Assembly: GCA_964058805.1 (NCBI GenBank)
Contig: CAXKVV010000282.1
Location: 420,462-484,461, forward strand
DNA: 64,000 bases
Source of the DNA: Schoenoplectus triqueter
Lineage: Eukaryota; Streptophyta; Magnoliopsida; Poales; Cyperaceae
Reading direction: 5' to 3'
A program made the position numbers and the translations under genes. Numbering within the stretch: the stretch's first letter is position 1; every line of letters starts with the position of its first letter. Of this stretch, positions 51,101 to 64,000 are shown piece after piece. Below the pieces are notes generated by a model. It ran no database searches and was not told the origin of the DNA. It worked only from the letters and a program-made list of their open reading frames with translations.

Positions 51101-51600
51101 CTGGCTTTCTTTTTATTTTCTTTTCTCTTTATTTTTCCATTTGGAGAAATTATGCATGCATGGACTCGATTGTGTTTGTTGTCAGCATAAAATTTTGTCA
51201 AAAAGCATATTCTCTTCCCTTTTGAACAAATAACTTATAACAAGTTGACTTATTCCATACACATGATTCATTTTTCTTCAAGTTCATAAAATCGGTGCAA
51301 CTAGAGTACGAACCTACCCTAAAGTGGGCATCCCTAGATGCCCCTAGGCTCCCATATGCCAACTTAGCCATCCACCATGCCTCATTTTTTTAAGAATAAG
51401 TCCAATTCATTAGAAATCTAGAATTGGACATCAAATCCATCAGTATTACTTGATATAAATAATGTACCAGACTCTAGATGTTAGAAATCTAGAAAAATCA
51501 ATTAGACATAAAATCCATGAACATTACATCTTCTACATAATGTTCACTTATTTGACATGAATTTAATCCTTAACACAACTTTACAAGAGTGCATCACAGG
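48139..51600. other. Gene-free region
   Basis: It contains a three-unit tandem repeat of about 30 bp (48442-48517, unit with GATGTATATTGT and CATGATTTCCAAG), a TATTATG microsatellite at about 50345-50370 and several A-rich runs. No gene is supported. Confidence 0.5.
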
Positions 51601-51653
51601 TCAACACGTGTCAAGCCAAAAAAATCTGTGTATATATATATATATATATATAT

Positions 51654-52063
51654 GAGATTGGCTACGGTGATTCCATAAGCATTTCGAGCCAAAATACTTA
51701 CGGCTCGAATTTCAAAATTCCGTACACAAAATTTTAATTTAAATATTTCAAAAGATCCTTCATAATCTAGTAAATTATCATTTTTTATCAAATTTGGAGT
51801 TAGTTTACTATACTTAATAATTTTTGAAAGATGGCTCTAAAAATAATTAAAAATACCCATTTTTATAGGCCAAATGTTGCTATCTTTTAAAAATCATTAA
51901 GTATAGTAAACTAACTCCAAACGAGATAAAAATTGATAATCTACAAGGTTATGATATGAATTTTTTTTGAGCTATTTAAATTAAAATTTCGGACGCGAAA
52001 TTTTAAAATTCGAGCTATAAATACTTGGCCGAAGTGCTTATGGAATCACCGTAGCCAAACTCT
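51654..52063. mobile_element. Palindromic MITE, GAGATTGGCTACGGTG ends
   Basis: The ends GAGATTGGCTACGGTGATTC and the inverse of GAATCACCGTAGCCAAACTC pair, and the arms continue (ATAAGCATTTCG with CGAAGTGCTTAT; AAATTTTAATTTAAAT). It is flanked by (TA)n on the left and (TC)n(TA)n on the right. Non-coding. Confidence 0.75.
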
Positions 52064-52072
52064 CTCTCTCTC

Positions 52073-52103
<31 letters not shown>

Positions 52104-52108
52104 TGAGT
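52061..52108. repeat. (TC)n(TA)n(GA)n palindromic microsatellite
   Basis: A TC run, then TATATATATA, then a GA run, forming a perfect short palindrome between two MITEs. Confidence 0.9.
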
Positions 52109-52109
52109 G

Positions 52110-52490
52110 AAGATACCGTGAGCTAAACTAAAAAAGACATCAAATCATCTATAAATTTTAATTTATCATGCTCATTAAATTCTTTATATGAAAATCTTAT
52201 GGGATACAAATATTTAGAGTGTTTTGAGCTTTTTAAATCATAATTTTTAATTTTTAAAAATCAGCTATAAAAATAATAATAATATATTCAATACTTGAAC
52301 ATTATTTTAAAAAATTAAAAATGATGATTTAAAAAATCAAAACATTTCAAATTTTTGCATCCCACGAGATTTTTATATAAAAAATTTAATGAGGATAATA
52401 AATTAAAATTTAAAAATTATTTAATATACATTTTGAGTTAAATTCACGGAAGATATCCGTGAGTTTAAGGCTTTAAGCTCACGATATCTT
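52110..52490. mobile_element. Palindromic MITE, GATACCGTGAGCT ends, copy 1
   Basis: Ends AGATACCGTGAGCT and AGCTCACGATATCT are inverted. Inner arms share AAATTTTAATTTATCATGCTC and its inverse GAGGATAATAAATTAAAATTT. Same family as 53545-53944. Confidence 0.68.
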
Positions 52491-52499
52491 TATGCGTCA

Positions 52500-53544
52500 A
52501 AAAATATATTATGGAATGTGGATCTACTGTGCCACTTACCCATCCAGAGCCTTCAAAAGCTCGATATAACACTAAAAAAAAATCCCAATTTGTGTGCCCT
52601 GCAAATGGGTTGCAAACTATGTGGTAGCAGAAATCCAAGATTTATAAAAGTTGACCACACAGTCATGTTTTTTTTTCGGAATGGACCTTCTGATCTAAAT
52701 GAAAGTAATTATAAGTCCATCGACTAAACTCACAGGGATGGATTTCGGATTTTGGTAATGTTAGCAAATTAAACCAATTTGTTTTAACGGCTACTCATCA
52801 AATTTTAATTTCAATGTGAACGACGCCTCTTTTCTTAGAAAAAACAAATATTCAGTTTTTTTTAATTGTATGATCCCTAAATTGGAAAAAAAAATGAGAC
52901 TTCGAAAATTAACAAACAAATTAACATGGGAAGTATATAATACACATACCACCCCACACACCGCTTGATGGCCACCACAGATGAACTCTTCATAAAATCT
53001 TGTAGAAAATTTGAATGAGAAATTAAAAAAAAAAGTTTGGAAACAATAAAAAAGGAGAAGAGGCGTATGTCCCAGACTCGACACCGCATTACTGCATTAG
53101 TAGACAAAAAAAAGGTGGCCGTGAACCTAAAAGCTGAATGGTGATTAGGTGACGCGTGTGTGACAAACCCACCGCATCTCTTTTCTTCAAATTCCATTGG
53201 TTGGTTCTTTCTTTTCAATTTCCATTTTCTATTTCTTCCATTAATTTTCCCCCAAGTGTTCCCTCTTTCCTTATATACATTTATATATTGGTTTTTCTTT
53301 TTGTCTTTTTTTTCTTTATTTTCTTCCAACCCAATACCTCTGTGTTAGTGCGTTGATTATTTATTTTTAACTTTCGCATGTTATGCCACACCCAATCTCC
53401 AACTTGCTTTCTTACATGCATATGTGGTGCTTTATTAAAAGTACATCAATTAATTAATCTATCTAATTAATTATTTGTGACGATTAGAGTTTCACTTAGT
53501 TCTTAATTTTTTTTGTTGAAAATATTGTGAGATCCTTTATTTGA
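52500..53544. other. Pyrimidine/purine-rich stretch without a clear gene
   Basis: The + strand from 53160 to 53340 is strongly TTC/TTT-rich and resembles a plant 5' leader, with GGTGACGCG-type motifs just before (53149), but no coding exon follows. No gene call is made. Confidence 0.35.
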
Positions 53545-53944
53545 TAAAGATATTGCGAGCTTAAACTCACGAATGCCTTCTGTGAGTTTAACTTAAAAAA
53601 ATATATCAGATTATCTTCAAATTTTAATTTATCATACTCGTTAAATTTTTCATATGAAATTCTTGTGGGATACAAAAATCTAGAGTGTTTTGACATTTTC
53701 AAGTCACCGTTTAAAATTTTACAAATGATATACAGACATTGAATATTTTGTTATTATTTTTAGAGTTTATTTTTTAAAATTTAAAAATACTGACTTAGAA
53801 TATTTGAAATATTCTATTTTTTGTAACTCATAACATATGAAGAATTTAATAAACATGATAAATTAAATTTTGAAGAAGCTTTGATATATTTTCTGAGTTA
53901 ATTAATCTGACAGAAGATGTGAGTTTAAACTCACGCTATTTTTA
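53545..53944. mobile_element. Palindromic MITE, GCGAGCTTAAACTCAC ends, copy 2
   Basis: Left AAGATATTGCGAGC...AAACTCACGAATG and right GTGAGTTTAAACTCACGC are inverted. Inner arms (TTTTAATTTATCATACTCG and ACATGATAAATTAAATTTT) match copy 1. Confidence 0.65.
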
Positions 53945-56840
53945 CTCCTTCTATTTTACTAAATATAGTGAGAAGTGCTTTAGTTTACAAGTTTAGAAAC
54001 AATAATCATAATAAATGTTATTTAGATTTTAATAAGATTTAACCTTAAGGTAACTAGGATAACCGATGATCGTTCAAGCAAAAAAATTGGATGTGTACGC
54101 TCCCCGTGACCAAAAGCTTTAAACGGGATGGAGGATTCCAATGTTTGGAAGATACTATATTTGATATATATCAAATCAACACCAATTTATTATTCAAGTT
54201 AAATGAGTTATTATTCACAATTATAAGTTTTATTTTGTATAGTATTATGTTATTCCTCTTAAATGAGTAAGAATCCAGAAATATAGGTAAGATCACAAAC
54301 AAATCGAATTTGATCGAACTAGCTAGTATTTGAGTTTAGTTTGAAATCATTTCAAACTAAATCAAACTCAAATTAAAATTGAACTCTAAATTAACTCAAT
54401 TATTTTATTTTTTAATATTTATTTTTATATTATCATAAATAATTAGATCTAAAATAATTAATATTTTATTAAATTTATATTACATTTAAAAAAACTAATA
54501 TTCATTAATTTAAAAATAAATAAATAATATTTTATTTATTTTATAATAAGATAATTATATTGTTACATATATTATTTTTATATAGTTAAAAATATTTGCA
54601 AATAAATACATATCAAACTATTATGAATTGAATCTGAACTAGATCATTAAAAAGTTATCGAACCGAACTCGAACTAAAATCGAATCGAACACCGAATAAA
54701 TTACGAATTATGAACTTTTCTTATAGCACCTATTTATTGGATTTGAATTGAATAACAAAATAATATACAAAATAAGTAAAATAATTAAATCGTTATTGTA
54801 GACAATAATTCGTTTAATTTGAATAATAAGTTGGTATAGATTTGGTATCAACTATATACAATATCCAATTGTGCACAAATATTGTATAAATTGAATATTA
54901 GAGTAACATCGTCTATTAGGTTAATGTTTTTTTTATCATGACCAAACCTTATGTGTTTATATAAGTGAAAAGCTAATAATTAATAGCATCAAGGAAATTT
55001 AAGCTGTTGCATCCAACCTTTTTCTGTTTATCAGAATGTTTGTTCTTTAACTGTTAAAAAAAATATTAATTTGTTAAGTGAAAAGTTTTAAGCTTTACAA
55101 GCAAATTTAACTTGAAATCAAACCGTTTTATATGCCCTACCAGTATTAAAAATTTGTACCACTGTTAAATGAAGTTTAAGAATGAAACTAAACCGATTAA
55201 CTTTTAAAATGACACCCCACCATTAAGTGTTATTAAATTATTTGTTAGAAGCTTAGAAAATGTAATGGTTAACGACAAGGATGTTTCAATATCCACATAA
55301 AATCGTATAGATAAGTAGTTTCTTCTAAATTTGTAAAAATTAAAGGATTTTTTTGCTTAACAGCAACGACTATCATCAATAGATAGAGTGGTCAGAGGTC
55401 AAAAGGTGAACATATTCAATGGTAAATCATGATGAGAGGTACTCCACCACAATTTCAAAGAAACACAGATTGCTTGAAGACAAATTAGGAAGTACCTGTT
55501 AAAAACTCTAGGCCCTGTTCAGCATTTACTGTTTATCCTTAGAACTATTTTTTTTCCACTGTCTATAATAAAATCAGTTTAAAACTCACAGCCATATTTA
55601 TTCCCACTGTACAGCCGAATAGGCCCTAAGGTCCCAAATACTACATGCCAGAACCATTCTTACCAAAAACCAAGTAGAAAGCTAGTGACTGTTAAACCTT
55701 TTGCTAATCATCTCCCTCATCCATCAATAAAATTTTATGTATATCACCTTGTATAAATAAAACAATTTAATAAGATAAAAATTATGTATCACCTTATATA
55801 AATCAAACAATTTAATAAAATAACTTTTGAGTTTTTCAATAAAAGAATACCGAAAATAATCGTGTTATTTCTCACATGTTACTTTGTGATGACATTTGGC
55901 AAATGCATAAAGCACATTGAAAAATAGAGATATAAATAATAAATAAGAAAATTAAACAAGGTCATTTCTTTTTTTGTGTATGACAAATATCTACCCCGCC
56001 ATATACTTTCCATTTTTTTTACTCCGTCTTTTTTTTTGTGTACATATCTAAAATTACCGTAATTAGAATTGTTTTCAGAATATATCTTTGGAAAGAGAAG
56101 TATTAATAAAAGATAAACTTTTTTGGAAGGAGGTGAACTTAATTTTTAATTAGAAACACTAAATAAACACATATATAATAATAAGTCGTGCAAAAAAAAA
56201 TCATAATCATGGATCGGAATTGACTATTCTAGATACCGACTATATATGGTGGATGAGTTATTATTTATGTTATTATATAACTTATTTTGTATAATATTAT
56301 TATTATGAGTTGGGCTACAGTATTATGTATAGCATAGATGACCCATGATCAATGTATTATGGATCAGTTCTTCATTTTTAAACCTCAAATGGTCAATTCG
56401 ACAATTCAAAATAATTTTTATATGAAAATCTAATTCTATATCAAATTCTAAATATTTTAAAAATTTTTAGATATTTAAAAATTACTCTTTTTGAGTGTCC
56501 CAAAATAATTAAATCAAGTGATTTTCTAACTATCTAAAAATAATAATAAAATTGAAGAAATGATCCGTGGCACACGAGCAACCCATACTACACAGCATCA
56601 TTACCAAACTCTATTGTTATTATTCACAGTAAATGAGTAACTGATTCATATCAATTATATCTAAATTGAATAATATATAGAAGTGCAGTACAAAAAAAAT
56701 GCATATTAAAATTATTAACATTTTTCTCCAAAAAAACATCAAATTTCATATCGATTTTGATATCTCCATTATATTTTTCTTTTGTAATATATATAATATT
56801 ATAAAGATCAATAAAAATTCTAAACCAAAGTTAATACAAG

Positions 56841-56843
<3 letters not shown>
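53945..56843. other. Gene-free AT-rich region
   Basis: It holds an AACCGAAC/GTTTGAGTTT-type degenerate repeat at about 54300-54720 and nothing else that I can support. Confidence 0.45.
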
Positions 56844-56878
<35 letters not shown>

Positions 56879-56902
<24 letters not shown>

Positions 56903-57316
56903 TTGACTACAATACAACGCGTTGCACGGATGCACCCGTGCAACACGTTAAAATCTCAAAATTTAAGTAAAAAATGATCGATCCAAACTATTCAATTTAT
57001 TCTTCATATCAAATTTTTGTAGAAAATCAAATTTTATATTTTTTAAAATTTTTTTGCTATTTTTTTGGGTAGGAAGAAAGTTACTTGATTTAAGAAATTT
57101 GGATCGTCCAATTGTGATGATTTTCTTCTTACTAAAAAAATAGCAATCAAATTTCAAAAAATATAAAATTTGATTTTCTACAAGAATTTGATATGAAAAA
57201 TAAATTGAACGGTTTGAATGGGTCATTTTTTACTTAAATTTTGAGATTTTAACGCGTTGCACGGGTGCATCCGTGCAACGTGTTGTATTTTAGTCAATCT
57301 CTCTCTCTCTCTATAT
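56879..57316. mobile_element. Palindromic MITE, GAGATTGACTAC ends
   Basis: Near-perfect palindrome. Left GATTGACTACAATACAACGC and GTTGCACGGATGCACCCGTG match the inverse right end (GTGCAACG, TGTTGTATTTTAGTCAATC). The outer ends are (TA)n(GA)n on the left and (TC)n(TA)n on the right. The core AATGATCGATCCAAAC and TTTTTTTGCTATTTTTTTGG is shared with 13205-13598. Confidence 0.78.
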
Positions 57317-57319
57317 ATT

Positions 57320-60300
57320 CTCATACCACAATTCAGCTTGTGAAAATGAACAAATTTTATCAGTGATTCATCAGTAATATAAAGAAAAGAAATTTGGGTA
57401 AGGCAAAATTTCTTCCTTTTGCTACTATAATTAACAAGCAATGTACGCATGGAAACATGCGTGCAAATTTTATCATTCACCTTTCGACTCAACAAGCATT
57501 ATGAAGCGTTAAGTAGTATTAAAATAATGAAGAGGAATATTTTTTTTCATAAGTAGTTACTCGAAGATTCTATGTTCTCTCAAATAAATTCCCATCTAGT
57601 AACGCATCTGCAATAATATTTGTCCTTTTTTGGAACAAAAAGGAACGCCTAAGTTCCTAACTAACGTATTAAGAAGTATTCCCGAAGGAAAATGTGACTA
57701 ATTTTTTTTTAATTATTTTCATGCTTCATCTAATGAAATGTCAGAGAATCTGACTTCCGCAAAAGAAAGTAAAAGGCGCAAAAAAAAAGCAAAAACTTTT
57801 TTTATGTACTTCTGAATAACGTTAATTAGAAAGAATTAAGCTAATTAACTATTACTTTTATCTTGTCTATGCATTGTTACGGATAATTATTTTTAAAGAT
57901 ACAAAAATTCATATTTTCAAGAGAAAACAAAAGAAATAAGAAATGAAGATAATTTAGTAATTAAAGTAAATTTCAATCATGAATATGAATATAAAATTAA
58001 TGTAAAATAAATTCAGAATTGAGAGAAAAATTAACATTTAGAATTTTAAAAAGTTGATATTCAGAATTGAGAGGGATTCAAGAAAAAACACAAATTAAAA
58101 TAATTATCCTCCTTTATTATGTAACATTTAGTATGACATGAGAGAAAATTATAATTTCAACACAAACAAGCTTACAAATAGTAACATTATTTGAATAATA
58201 TCTCAATCTAATGGTTAATATTAGCTCCAAAAATTTAACAAAAAATCTGAATAGTTATAGAATCAGAACAGTTAAATACTTAATAAGTAATAGAGATATT
58301 CTCTTAATATCATGGGCGGAGCCAGATTTTGAGGCAAAATCATTTTTTTAGGGGTGCAAAATTTAAAGTTTCTTCAATATAAATATTTTTTTGAAGATAT
58401 ATATAATTAAAAAAGTATCTTTGAAAACAATTTCAGCCGGTGAGGGCGGCGGCCCCTTGCCGAAGTGTGGCTCCCCCAATGATTAATACTATTATCGATA
58501 CTGATATTGTCATTAAGTTAAATGAGCTATATTTATGCTAATGACTTCATGATGCAATTTGTGCAGTATTTTTATTATTCAAAATAATTGTATTATAATA
58601 TCATAAATATGAATAATCACTCTCATTTAATATGAGTAATAACGTTGATATCACGATATCTGTATATTAACTCTCTAAACTAAAATCCTAACTCCACTCG
58701 TACTGAAATTTTGATATCTACATCTCTAGTAACAGACGTGGCGTACAAAATACTTCGTGATAGTTAACCTTTCTGGATGTAATTAAGCGAGTATAAATTA
58801 AAAGTTCGGTCAAGTATTCGATCGATCAGCTTCTTTTCTCTTAGTAGCAGTGCAGTGTAGTGGCCATCCACACACACACATATATAATATATATATATAT
58901 GGAATTTATATATAGAATTAATTATTATTAATTACAACATGTATGGGCTTATATGTAATAAATATATATTATATAATAGACTGTCAAATTATATCCATTA
59001 TGAAGTGATCAAATTATGTATTATTAATCGGGTTTAATATGTATCATGAGAAGTGAGTTCTTTAATGTGTAGAATGCGTAATAATAATTTTATGATTTAA
59101 TGATGGTCTAAATTATATAAAGTTTGATAATAATACAATTTTTCTATTAGTCCTTGGAGAACACAACTATAGATAGTTTTCTGATTAAGCAGTGAACCTG
59201 TTAAGAGATAAATTGGATCTGATATGAACCTGCTAAGAAAAAAATAAAGTAAAACAATTATATTTCTAAATTATGTAGCATTTCGTGTAACAATCAAAAT
59301 TGAGAGAAAATTATAACCTAAACACAAATGACCATAGAGATGGTAACATTATTTGACGAATAATTCAATCTGATGATTAATATTAGCTTTAAAAATTTAA
59401 CAAAAAAATTGAACCATTGCAGGATCAGATCACTTACGTGCTTATTAAGGAGCATAGATAGAGATAAAGATAAAAAGTAAAAAATATATATATTTTTTCT
59501 TAGTAATTTGGTTAAAATTTGTATGTTAAAATTTGAGATAATTTGAAAAGAGACGTATCAATTATCATCCAACGAGCATTTTGAAAAAAAAAATCATTTA
59601 ATTTTATCGATACTTGGTGATCAACCATCAAATGATTTTTAGGAACGAGATTTAGTAGTAAAAATAACACTTTCCGAATAAGAGATCACATATTTAAAAT
59701 CTGAATAGGAGTTCTTATAAAGTTAGATTGATTAAACCACCATCTTTGCGTGAATAAATTATCAAATGATTTTTAAGTTCCATTTTTTATTCATCTTATA
59801 TCACCTATTAATGACTGTCACTATTGTCAACAGCGTATGATTATTAATATATCGCTTCGCTCAATAATATCTGAGTCTCTAAAAATATTATTGAAAGTGA
59901 AAAAGGAAGGTTTCAAGTGTAGATCATCAAATCAAATTCACTTTTCGTAGGGTACTTTATCATAAAGTAAATGTTCATTCTGTAAATCTAAGAATTTCCG
60001 TTATAACTATATACTCGTATACTAAATCCAACGGCCCAAAAAATTTCAAAAAATTACTCTAGATAGGAAATACTCTCGAGGGAGCAGCACCCGATCAGAT
60101 CTGTATTGCATTAAAATTTGCTCCAAACAAAATTCCAAAATGTTCCACAAATTTCAACGATGTTTGTACGCTTGGGATATGTTGTGCATGATAAAAAATG
60201 AGTAACAATTTCAGGACCAGTTACTACCAAAATGTTTTCTTCTATTCTAAGTATGCCAAAATAATAATATGGTAACAGGTTCCCTAAAAAAAAAATATGG

Positions 60301-60800
60301 TAACAGGGATATGCAAAGGACGGATCAATATTTTTTTTTGTTAAAAAATTGAACTCAATCCCATTATATCCGATTATACTGGGAAAAAGTAATTTACTAT
60401 CAAGGATAGAATGAGTTAGACATAGGAGCAGTTTGATAGTACTATTATGCTTCAATTTATAATTTAGAATCTTTCAAAGTGATATGATCCAAAATGCTGA
60501 GGATGTAATATATGCTGTCTAGATACTGGCATGATCAAGATTTTATCACCAATAGTATCAATTAAGATCTTAAAAGGTTTCCTTTTAATACAGTAACATA
60601 TTTACATAAGTCCAAGTTTCTTTTTTTTTTTTAATTTAGTGGGTCAATATATCTTACTGGATATTTTCCATGGTTCTATCATTATGTTTGGCTGTAGATG
60701 TTTGAATTCATCAATTCTTTAGAACTTATATATTTGTGTTATGATTATTCAGAGACTTTAAGAGGACTGATCTTTCTCATGTTTAGTTTAAATTATATAT
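57320..60800. other. Gene-free region with a dispersed repeat pair
   Basis: 58140-58330 and 59285-59470 are diverged copies of one another (GAGAGAAAATTATAA, AACATTATTTGA, TTAATATTAGCT, AAATTTAACAAAAAA in the same order). No gene is visible. (CA)n(TA)n occurs at about 58870-58900. Confidence 0.45.
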
Positions 60801-60814
60801 TTACATTTTTTTTG

Positions 60815-60970
60815 GGAAGAAAGGAGGGTGGGGGCCCGTGGGGTTGCTCTTAAATGGGGCATTTTGGGGACAAAGGGAGAAGGCCAGGGCATATAGAGGC
60901 CCTTCAATTGCCTGGCCTTTGCGGGTCCCACCACGATAGCACTGGTGCCCTTTCCATGGCAGGCAAAGAA
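60815..60970. promoter_or_regulatory. GC-rich island with hairpin and TCP-like sites
   Basis: Strongly GC-rich against AT-rich flanks. It contains GGGGGCCCGTGGGG and GGGTCCCACCAC, both resembling class I TCP sites, and a stem GGCCAGGGCA/TGCCTGGCC enclosed by TGGGGAC/GGGTCCCA with a 17-base loop. It may be a promoter, a short hairpin RNA or an unrelated palindrome. No downstream gene is recognised within the window. Confidence 0.3.
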
Positions 60971-61480
60971 AGTTCCATATTGTTTATTTGTTTGGTCTCA
61001 ATTTTGAGCGAGCTTGTTGGTGATTTGTCTTAATTTTGTTGGATCAGCATGGCCTCTTCATTAATAAGATGACTATTTTGTTGATAGCCAAAAATGGACA
61101 ATTAGTGATTGTTAAGGGCTTTTATTTGGTGTTTTGTGACGTTTTTGAGGAAACCTAGCTACTAAGGCTACAATCAATTGTAGGAAAAAAAACACTACCT
61201 TGAATCCATGATCATTGAATTATTTCTTAGCTGTTGGCTAGAATCTAGTAACAGAGATCTACATGCAAACATTGCCTTTCCAGCAACCATCTTCATTATT
61301 TTGTTGCAAAAAAAAATCCCTGAGCCTTTTTGTGGGGTTACAATTTAATTTGTTTTGTTACATAGTTGTCATTTATTTGTTTTTTCTTACATTATTTGTT
61401 TTTCATGACATCAATGATTTTACATAACGTAATATTATTTATTTAAAAAAACTAAGAGTACTTCGGTACTACGTCGCAGT

Positions 61481-61942
61481 ACCTGTTAGGGATTACCACT
61501 AGAAATTAAACCCACTAAATAAATTAAAGTCTAACAAGGGACAAAAATAGTAACAAAATATCAGAGTGCAATGCCACATATTATTCATCTACTTTTTATT
61601 TCACAAGTTTTGAATAATTTTTCTTACAATATTTTTATTTCACAAGTTTTGAATATTTTCTCTTCCAATATTATGTGCGGAGTAAAATGAAGTTACAATT
61701 AATCTCTGTAAGTAATAAAGTTAAACTACTGAAGTTCTTAATTTTTAACATTTTATTTTTATTATTTAATTTGCTAGAAATTATACGAAGCTATTTTGTT
61801 TCCTTTCTTCAACACGTTTTCATATACTTATTTTATTTTACTGATAGTCGGCACGAATATTTTAAAATAATTAATTATTTACTCATCTTTACTTCAAAAT
61901 GTCTTCACCTACCTGTTAGGGATTACCACTAGAAATTAAACT
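61481..61942. repeat. Pair of about 32-bp direct repeats 430 bp apart
   Basis: ACCTGTTAGGGATTACCACT and the following AGAAATTAAAC occur at about 61481-61512 and 61911-61942. The intervening DNA is AT-rich, with a small tandem of TTTTATTTCACAAGTTTTGA (61595-61650). Confidence 0.8.
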
Positions 61943-62006
61943 CCACGTCAATAAAAATCTGAACATTGAAAAAAGGCGTCAGAGCGTCAGGCACACAATG
62001 ATTAAG

Positions 62007-62045
62007 ACCTTGCACTTGCTACTTGCTACTTGCTACTTGCCAGTG
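62007..62045. repeat. CTTGCTA tandem repeat
   Basis: Four near-perfect copies of ACTTGCT spaced at 7-8 bases. Confidence 0.85.
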
Positions 62046-62049
62046 CACA

Positions 62050-63260
62050 GGGAGTAAGTGCACTTGCAGTGATTCCTTTTACAGAAACTCTGCATGCTAC
62101 TTAATTCTCTTCTTACCAACGCCATTATCCACCTAGGACGGAGGAAGGGGGCCATTTGTCCCTCCTCCACTCCCCTCAATTCCAATAATATATGTAATTA
62201 TATTCGATTATAAAAATTATAATCTCTAAAATTTGTTTTAATAAATAACAAATTTTCATATGTAAATTATGATAAATTTAATTTAATAAATAACAAAATA
62301 TCACAAAATTTGTTTGCTCCTCCTCTATGACTGTTCTGACATCGTCACTATATCCACTTCCACCATCTTTTCTCCGTACTCAGTAGTCAGTACAGCCTAG
62401 ATTCACCAGATAGATAGCAGATTTGAGAGGAACCACCTACTAATTCCCACAACATTGTCTTTAATTTTGGTGAGATATGCTTTCAGGCCCCGGCTGAATA
62501 CATAGACAGACAGATACACGGATTCTTTTTTTTTCACTGTTTATTTATTCTATTCCATTCCTTTTTTATCCTAACTGTTTATTCTATTCACGCTTTGAAT
62601 TAGAGTAGTGATAAATATGTCAGACATGCATACACTCATATATAAACATAGACACCAATATGTGTTCATGTTTGAATGTGTTTACATGTGATATGTTCAC
62701 GTATTATGTTTTTAAACATGTGTGAATAATATATAAACAATTTCGACAAAGCTAAATATGCACGTCTAATATAACATATTACACACACTCATCAATACCT
62801 ATTTTGAATCGGAGATCTAATTTTCATACCTAGCTAGTTCGTCTTTTTATAAAGCTGGATCCAATTTGAATAAAGACAAATTAGAAAAAGGCTCCTATGA
62901 AACATCAGTGATGTGAATTGGTTTTCTTTGTTTTTCGGTGGTTATTGGACCGGATATATGAGATATGACGAATGCGGATCTGATAGAGATATACGTAGTT
63001 GTAAAGTTAACTTTAAAATATAAATTTAACAAGTATGAGATTGGTGAGAAATTAATAATTGGGTTGGCCGTTGACGTATAAATTATGGTATTTTTATAAC
63101 AACTAAATCAACACTATATGATGGTCCGATAATTTGATTTATAGTTCGACCCCATATACTTTTTTTGTCTTTAAATCCGGAAGATATTGAGAAACATGAA
63201 GGGTATTTTAACTTTTTAGTAAGAAAATTGATAAGGATAGCCCCAAATAAAATTGTTCTT
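62050..63260. other. Gene-free stretch
   Basis: No gene, RNA gene or clear repeat boundary recognised. Confidence 0.45.
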
Positions 63261-63267
63261 GAGTCTA

Positions 63268-64000
63268 AATTTATCTATACTATTATATAAGCAGCTAAAT
63301 AATGAAGATATTTATTTTTATCATTTTCTTCAAACTTTTATAATATCAAAAATACCATTTGAAGAACAAATCTGATTAATTTCTCTTGCTTGAACGTCTC
63401 AGATTACTCAATATTTTTTTTTTACAATTTTATCCATTTCATTTTCCTACAGTTGCAAAAAAAAAACGTTCTTTTTATGATTTGCTGCCAACAGAGTATT
63501 TTTATCTTGTTTTTCTTTTTTACTTCTTGTGATTTCAATTAAGGATTATTTTTTTAAAATTATTGATAATTGACATGGAAAACAATAATAAATATTATTT
63601 GATATTTAATGAGTTTAATTAAGTAGTCATATTTTTTTACATCAATTGTAGATACAAATGCATATAAATCACGTTGAGAGAGAAACCATCAGAAATCATC
63701 TAATGTATGGAGAAAATACCAACTTGTAGCATTTGTACATTTTGGCATCACGTTAGTTTCATTAGTTCATATTTGAAGGAAAAAAGATATCTTTAAAATA
63801 TCATTTGTATGATTATTTTATTTTATTCATATAGACGAAGATAATCCCTCGATTGAAAAAAATTGTGATAGACTGAAAATTTAAAAATACAAAAATTATT
63901 TTTTTTCCAATAAAAATTCTATATTAAGCAAAATTTTGTGGTCAATATGAAGATATAAATCACTTTTTTTTGTCCAATTGTTCATATCATTTTTCACAGT
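63268..64000 (+). mobile_element. Helitron-like 5' end, right side open
   Basis: TCTATACTATTATATAAGCAGC resembles the minus-strand starts of the elements at 21692-22166 and 31919-32362 (a motif of TCTATACTATTATATAA type). No CTRR end is visible before the window ends, so extent is unknown. Confidence 0.35.

Noticed and set aside
52877..53356. Frames on both strands around the TTC-rich stretch
   Set aside because: Low-complexity pyrimidine/purine composition, no homologous motif and no following exon.
54300..54720. AACCGAAC/GTTTGAGTTT-rich region as a transposon like the GGGTC family
   Set aside because: It looks related in style, but I could not find termini or a target duplication.

Overview
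The window is AT-rich nuclear DNA from a flowering plant, most likely a eudicot. Supporting this are genes with many GT-AG introns, a U-box/armadillo E3 ligase, a bHLH factor of the plant subfamily XII type, a young Ty1/Copia element with an initiator-Met tRNA primer site, many palindromic MITE-like elements, and promoters with telo-box and site II (TGGGCY) motifs. The species cannot be named from the sequence alone.

Layout. (1) 1-4915, + strand: the 3' five exons of a PUB43/44-type U-box E3 ubiquitin ligase; its first intron here holds a TA microsatellite and a palindromic element. (2) 7455-10031, - strand: a complete seven-exon bHLH gene convergent with the PUB gene, with a TATA box near 10636. 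(3) 10.65-22.2 kb: no gene seen; a dense nest of terminal-inverted-repeat elements, including one swollen by about 1 kb of ATA-type low-complexity DNA. (4) 22.2-46.8 kb: a complex inverted segmental duplication. The + arm has a snoRNA unit (A), a fragment of a FAM32A-like gene split by a Copia element, and a second snoRNA unit (B). The - arm has the intact FAM32A-like gene, a decayed snoRNA, unit B' and unit A'. Between the arms, at 37.3-38.0 kb, lies an unusual degenerate minisatellite. (5) 46.8-64 kb: gene-poor, with one exon-sized relic of a UBC27-like E2 enzyme (48046-48138), more MITEs, Helitron-like ends and a GC-rich island at 60.8 kb.

The most interesting feature is the snoRNA cluster. 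Four copies (two per arm) keep a C/D snoRNA layout: terminal stem, C-like box, D', C', box D, and an antisense element matching a conserved stretch of plant 25S rRNA. Each lies downstream of a promoter with a telo-box or near telo-box plus site II motifs and of a conserved donor-like GGGTAATT. Two further copies have decayed. This suggests repeated duplication of a snoRNA host gene together with the FAM32A-like gene. Comparing the arms gives natural empty sites that show what inserted later: the Copia element (5-bp duplication CAGTA, LTRs differing at one site), a GGGTC-rich element (TTATGAC duplicated) and a 1.5-kb AT-rich element.

All coordinates and splice sites were read by eye. Family names rest on recalled motifs, not on a database search.
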